A stretch of DNA of 64,000 nucleotides from contig JABYQU010000083.1 of NCBI GenBank assembly GCA_022264855.1, forward strand, positions 1-64,000, read 5' to 3'. A model generated the notes under the pieces. The model searched no databases. It was not told the origin of the DNA and worked only from the letters and a program-made list of their open reading frames with translations. The position numbers and the translations under genes were made by a program. This document shows, piece by piece, positions 58,340-64,000 of this stretch. Every line of letters begins with the position of its first letter. Within the stretch, counting starts at the first letter, position 1. The stretch is from Lenzites betulinus. Lineage: Eukaryota > Basidiomycota > Agaricomycetes > Polyporales > Polyporaceae.

Positions 58340-61300
58340 ATGGCCCCGCGGCAGCGCGATCCCCCGCCCGCCCCCGGGCTCATTGCCTCTGCTTTCAGCT
58401 TTGTTACGCGCGAAATCGGCTCGTTTGTCACCGCCGCGACGGGCGGAGAGGTCCAGTCTACTGTGAGTTCGTCTGTTGCTCGCGCGCGCGGCGGTTAGGG
58501 TTAGGTGTTCTGAACATGTTGGGTGGGTTGTAGCAGCCACATGCGGAGGAACAGCCGCAGGCGTCGTCTTCGCGCGTTACGCTCGACGGGAAGCGCAAGG
58601 CGCGCGATGAGGGGAAGGGAGACAGGGAGAAGGAGAGGGAGAGGGAGCGGAGGGGGAAGCGGGTGCGGAAGAGGAGCGAGGTGGACCACGAGCGGGCGCG
58701 CGCGAAGCGACGCGCTAGGAGGGAGGTGGAGGATGGAAGCGACGATGAGCGGGATCGTGCGGTGAGGGCGTTGAAGAAGAAGGTGCTGCCGCCGCCGAGG
58801 GCGAGGTCGTCGGAGAGGGAGGCTGCTGACGATGAGGATGGTGAGTCTTGTTCTTGCTGCGAGATCTGGAAGATACATGGAATGCACCGCGACTTACCGC
58901 GCGTGTTCGCGATTGCAGACGAGCCTGTACTACGTCCGCCCTCGAAGAAACCTGCGAAGAAGCCCCGTGAAGCGGTCGAGCTACCTGCGCCGGCGCCGGA
59001 TGTGGCCAATACAACAGACGCGCCTGACCCGCTCCCGCCCAAGCGAAAATCCGATAAAAGTGTCGATAAATTCACAGGTACGTCTACAGATTTCTAGTGC
59101 TTGATACACTACCGACTCGTCCGATGTTCAGAACTTATGCCTCCGCCCCCAACCCCGATGCGACCCCCGCCCTCCCCCGCTGCACTCCTTATGACCCCAA
59201 TTGCGACTATGCCTGGCTCTCTGTTTCCCCGATCTGCCTCCCTCATGCCGGAACCGGTGCCCTCGAACTTCCGACGCGCCGTACCACGTTTACGAACTCC
59301 AACACCACCACCACTACCACCACCGGAGGAGCCGGAACCGCTTGAAGAGGAGGCTGCACCAGAGACGTTCGAGAAGAGACTGGAGTCTCCGCAACGTGGG
59401 CGGGCGCAGCACCATTCTAGAGAGCGATCCAGAGACCGAAGCGTCGATACCGCGGAGCCTTCATCTGTGCGCGACTCCTCGCGTCACAGTGGGACCTCCG
59501 GCAGAGCCGCTAGCAGTTCTCGGCGATCACTCGATCAGCCTGCAGAACCTGCGACCAGGGTACGATCGTTGAAGGGCAAGGAGCGGGCCTTTGACACGTC
59601 GGGCGAGATTCGAGTGCGGGGCAAGGAGCGGGAGCTACGGGAGGCTAGAGAGGAACAGGCTCGGAATACGCATGAACGAGACGATGGTGAACGGGACAGC
59701 GACAAACAGCGGATCCGTATGCTCGAAGAGGAGGTTGCACGCCTCAGGGCTGAGGTAAGGTGTTTTTTTTCGTCTCTAGAATGTGCGGATACTCAAGCAA
59801 TCTATAGCTTGCGAAAACAAATGCGAGCATGATGCCTCCACCCCCTCCGCCACCACCACCACCGCCGCCTCTGTTCCGCTCGATGGCGCCTACGGCATCA
59901 GGAGACACCGAGCACTTCCTTGCCTCTGCGCGCGCGAGTTTGAAGCATACTAATCCCCCTGTCGAGGCACCTATCAACAGCGCAGTGTATGGCGGCGCGC
60001 GCACGAAGAAAGCCGGACAACCTACGTTCAACGTGCCCTCAGATAAGATGGCCGCGTTTTTGCGTGAGATGAAGACCGTGCGGCTGCGCCGGGTCGGCGG
60101 GCTGACCGGCAACACGTCGATGGGCCCGCCCGCGAGCAGGGGCGGGGGCGCGGCGGATACCACGGGCGAGTTGGACCGTAGCATGAATGGAGCTGGGATG
60201 AGCAGAGCGAGGATGGCGGCGACGCTGGGGGAACGGTCGTTCGATTTGGGCGTGGCTGCTCGGCTGGAGATTGGCGCGAAGCGGAAGAGGGACGCGCTCG
60301 AGGACAGCCAACGTGAGCCTACCCTCTCTGTGTGATATAGAAGAAACATTACTCATAGACCGTTATATAGCGGGCCCATCGAAACGACGAGGGGGGATTG
60401 GATCTCGGCGGCCGTATGACGCGGAGTCCTCCTCGGCGTCAAGCTCGCAGTCGTCGTTCGCCGCGAGTTCGCAATCGGCCGCGTCCGGGTCGCAGTCATT
60501 CTCTTCCACGTCGAGCGCCAGGACCGAATCCTCTCGTACGAGCTTTTTCGAGGCACCGCCATCCCGGGCGCAGCCATCGCGACCAAAGACAAACGCGCCG
60601 CTGCGCATCTGGCCGACGACGTCAACCAACGGGGAGACGGACCTCACTACGCCATCGCTCTGTTCGGATAACGAGAATGATCATGAGCAAGAGGACAAGT
60701 CCCCCGACACACCCTCGGATACTGCGCGCAATCGCAGCGCCGCAAAGGCCGCTCCCGCACTGCGACCCAATCCAGACGCGACGCACGAAGTCATCGACGT
60801 GGACGCGCTTGAGACGCCGCCCAAACCCGTGCCGAGCCCCACGCCCCCCGTGGCCGACCGGAAGGGCCTGTTCGCGCGCCGCCCGCCCGCGTCACCGATG
60901 CCAGCGTCGGGCAAGTCCCCGAACAAGCCCCTGCCGCCCGCGCGGGCAGCGAAGTCGAAGATCCCGCTCGCGCAACCGAGGAGGGTGCCTATTCCCGCGG
61001 CGCCCGCTGGCGGGGAAGAGTCGGAGAGCGACGATCCGCTGGCGGCTGCACCGCCGCGGCCGGAAAGCAGGGGGCGTAGCAGTCTTAGCTATGCGTCGGT
61101 ACGCGAGGCGGGCCCGTCGCGCGTTCGCAGGGATTCAGCGAGCAGGTCGGAGTCGCCGTCGGCGCGCGTCCAGTCGCGTGCTGCAGGGCGGTTGGGTAAC
61201 CATGCCCGGAGATGGCTCACGCTGGATGAGGAGGTGCGCCGGGCGGGGGACAGGTTGTGGGAGCTGGCGGACGAGGAGGGCGCTGCTGGGGAGGAGCCGC

Positions 61301-61539
61301 AGGAGCCTGAGCCGGATGTGGATACCGGCGAGCTGGTGGCGATGGGCTCGCGGAGCAGCAAACGGGGGTTTTTGGCGAAGGGGGGCGGGGCGGGTGCGCC
61401 TGTGTTTATGGGAGAGGGGTACGTCCAGGGCGCGGTTGCGCAGGAGAGGCCGTCGGCGAGTGGCAGCGGTCTTCGGCGATCAAGGAGCGGTACGGGCGAG
61501 AGCAGCTCGAGGAGGGGTGTGGCCGCTACCAGGCGGTGA
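58340..61539 (+). CDS. Large low-complexity protein with polyproline and WH2-like stretch
   Basis: About 900 residues in six or seven exons from ATG 58340 (MAPRQRDPPPAPGLIASAFS). A Lys/Arg/Glu-rich nuclear-type region follows (KGDREKERERERRGKRVRKR). Then a Pro-rich part, a charged helix (QRIRMLEEEVARLRAE), a run of 12 Pro, and a conserved block (HTNPPVEAPINSAVYGG ... NVPSDKMAAFLREMKTVRLR). That block resembles a WH2-like or Bre-type peptide: short helix, then LR.(V/L)(R/K). The rest is Ser-rich and disordered (VIDVDALETPPKPVP; ARRWLTLDEEVRRAGDRLWE). No enzyme domain. Nuclear or cytoskeletal role is a guess. Intron 1 carries a TTAGGGTTAGG string. Confidence 0.65.
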
Positions 61540-62047
61540 ACACCAGGTCGGTGTGTGTGTCTTTTGGACTTGTGTGTTGGCGATCTAGTTGTCGAATGGT
61601 CTGTTCGCTCTCGATATGTTGTCGAATGTCTTGTCTCGCAGATATCTATCATTATCTCTGTGTAACGCACTCTACTCCTACTGTATACATCCGGTTTGGT
61701 TCAGCGATTCGTCTGGTGGATGTTTCGGTATCCAGCAGCGCTGTCCCTTGCGTGTGAGCAATGTGCGAGCAATGTTTCGCGGATCTCATCCTAGCATTGT
61801 TAGGGACGGTCGCCGCGGTGGCAGTACACGGGGATCGAGGTGCGTGGGAATAAATATGACGTACATCCAAGATGGAACGCGGGAGAGACGGCGCGCAACG
61901 GTCAGCACCTTCGCGTTTCCTCGCGCTCCCAACGCAGCGGCCGGACGCTCGCCAGGCGCTACGGCCTCGTTCGACTTGGCTATTTGCTCTTGACAGTTCG
62001 GCTTGCTGTCTACCTTCTACCACCACCACGGGCCTCAGCGTGCAACC

Positions 62048-64000
62048 ATGGCCTCACCTGCGCGGCCGTTCACTCTACACGCGTCCACCCTCGCTCGCGC
62101 ACACACCTTCCTCGCCCTCACCGCTTTTCTTGGGGCTCTGTTTATTGGATGTGCTTTGCACTACAAGAAGATTGTCAAAAACGGCGTTGCTGGCTATCCG
62201 GAGGAGTGGTTTCCTTCCGTCTCGGCCACGTGAGCCCCTTTTCCCCTTAGACGCGTTCGTACTCGAATTGAACCCACCTACCTGTGTGCTAGGATTGGTG
62301 ACTGGTATCCGGAGAGGAATATATTCCAGATACTCATTGCTATCAATGCCGGTGAGATCCAACAACCTCTCATAACAATTGAGACCAACTTACCTCCGGC
62401 TTCACACAGGTCCCCGCTTCGCCCTCGTCGCGTTGCAGTACTACATGCAGCGCACCCCGAACTCGAGCATCCCGGGCTTCCTCCTCCTCATTGGTATCCT
62501 CCGCACACTGTCGTGCGGGGGCTGGGTGTACATCACTTCCTCGGACGACCATGATGTGCATGACGTCTTGATGATCAGCTACATTGTGCTTAATATACCC
62601 TGGATGTTTGGTTCCATTGCCTGCACACCAGTTAATCATGTCGCCTCCAGAAAGCGAAGGTCGGTATGATTTATTCAGAGGATAATTTACTTGCTCACCT
62701 CCTACACAGACGATTAGCGTCCTTGGGGTAAGCCTTGAGTCAATGTTGTGAATCCAAGGGACATTGCTAATGGGAGCCCTTTAGCTTCTTTGCTGCCATT
62801 GCGCCCATGATCTACTTCTTCATACAACATAAAGTACATCGCGTTCCCGGAGGTAGTGCCCCTATATTTGTGACATTAGTATCCACTTACCGACATGCCC
62901 GTGCAGCATACACACGCTACAGCTTCTTCGAATGGGCGCTCATCCTGCTGGACGTGTGGTACGACTCTTCAGCCGAGCTCGACTTCAAGGCTGCGGACTT
63001 GAAGGTAAGTCGACACCCGTGGGTACAACGTGTGCACTCTGTCTGAGCACTTCCCCTGCACAGATCACTGTGGGTACATTAGTTGGCAGCCCCTCTGAAG
63101 CAGATAGATTGTACCAACAACTCCACCGTCTTGCATGAAGCATAAGTAAGCTGAGATACGATCTGCAGGGTCGCACAAACCACCAAAGACGTAGCAAGCC
63201 TGTCAAGCTCGGTGAATGAGAAAGCAAAGAAAGGGGAGAAGAGCGAGGGCAGCAAGGAAGTGGCCTCCTTGAATGCCCCTCCCGCTCCTTCACAGGCGCA
63301 GCCGGAGCCGTCTATATTTGCTCGCGCACGGCCAACGATCGCCTTCGTCGGCGACGTATATCTCTGTACGTCGTCTCGCGCGCAATCGTGTTGCCTAGAT
63401 GCGCAGCTGACTGACTTGCACTGGCACACACGCGTGACGATATAGCGTACATATTCTGGTCGGTGTTCACAGCGCTCGTCCCGACACTATTCTACTTCTC
63501 CGTATGGGAGCTTGGGTTCTCAGGCCAGGAGCTCGCGCTGCTGTGTTACCTCTCGCCCGCGTTCCTAGGGATACAGCCGTTCTGGGAGTGGGCCAGGTCG
63601 AGGGAGGGACGCGGGATCCTGCACGGGTTCGCGCTCGTGGGGCTCGCGGCGTATATCCTCCCTAGTCCTGTGGGCCGCCTCTTGCTGGTCTCGTTCGCGA
63701 GTATGGCAGCGGTGATTGGCGCAGCTGTCGACTGGCTCGGCGCGGAAGGAGGGGACGTGCCGTACCAGGCTTTAGGTGAGTAGGGGTTTGCGTTACGATG
63801 GGCATACCTATTTGGATATTGACGAGGGCGGCGGCAGTGGCCGGTCTCGGATTCTTCGTAGCATCGCTTTCCAAGCACGCGAACCACACAAATAACCCAG
63901 GTATGCCCGTCCCGTACTCCTCCACACCACCCCGCCTCTTACTGAGTATTTTCGTAGTATGGCCCTTCATTGACGAGCGCTCGGGCGGGTACAACAAGGG
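62048..64000 (+). CDS. CWH43: Cwh43-like GPI lipid-remodelling protein, 3' end outside window
   Basis: N-terminal part of Cwh43, the ER protein that swaps the GPI lipid for ceramide. From ATG 62048: [22 protein letters not shown]1 ([19 protein letters not shown]), the PGAP2/Frag1 signature [13 protein letters not shown] / [19 protein letters not shown] / [12 protein letters not shown], then further membrane segments ([60 protein letters not shown]). A linker of about 60 residues carries [11 protein letters not shown]. The second hydrophobic part ([40 protein letters not shown]) leads toward the C-terminal catalytic-like part beyond 64000. At least eight introns. Intact as far as seen. Confidence 0.9.

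Noticed and set aside
58530..59080. Minus-strand Ser/Pro-rich frames across the low-complexity gene
   Set aside because: Mirror of the Lys/Arg/Glu-rich coding strand; no independent support.

Overview
The window looks like nuclear DNA from a filamentous basidiomycete, probably a wood-decay Agaricomycete of the polypore type. The grounds are GC-rich coding sequence, protein genes broken by many 45-70 base GT-AG introns, a class I hydrophobin with its eight-cysteine pattern, a secreted sedolisin, degraded Ty3- and Ty1-type gag remnants, and short tightly packed genes with no operons. No rRNA, tRNA or CRISPR was seen.

Layout. 160-2577 is a broken gag gene of a Ty3/gypsy-like element (minus). 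2581-7344 and 18481-23231 are the two arms of a 4.75 kb inverted duplication. Each arm carries a C2H2 zinc-finger gene, a gene for a small proline-rich protein with a hydrophobic C-terminus, an uncertain small gene and a nucleotidyltransferase-like gene. The right-arm copies are whole; three of the four left-arm copies are broken (5' truncation, a 7-base duplication, an 8-base duplication). The 11.1 kb between the arms holds four minus-strand genes: an MFS transporter, ILV5 (ketol-acid reductoisomerase), a GPI-type ThuA-domain protein with a probable one-base frameshift, and a sedolisin protease.

From 24 kb the genes are ordinary housekeeping or accessory genes: a DUF1295 membrane protein, SDE2, a second MFS transporter, a Ty1/copia gag fragment with repeated tails, trimethyllysine dioxygenase (carnitine synthesis), CSE1 (importin-alpha exporter), a hydrophobin, a Nudix hydrolase head-to-head with VPS34, a fused dethiobiotin synthase/DAPA aminotransferase (biotin synthesis), a MARVEL-like four-helix membrane protein, a stand-alone helical protein resembling HeLo/MLKL-type domains, a small inverted-repeat element, a large low-complexity protein with a WH2-like stretch, and the 5' part of CWH43 (GPI lipid remodelling), which runs off the end.

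The genes do not form one pathway. The most unusual structure is the inverted duplication around an amino-acid biosynthesis gene. It shows one-sided decay, and its outer edge breaks both a retroelement gag and the zinc-finger gene.
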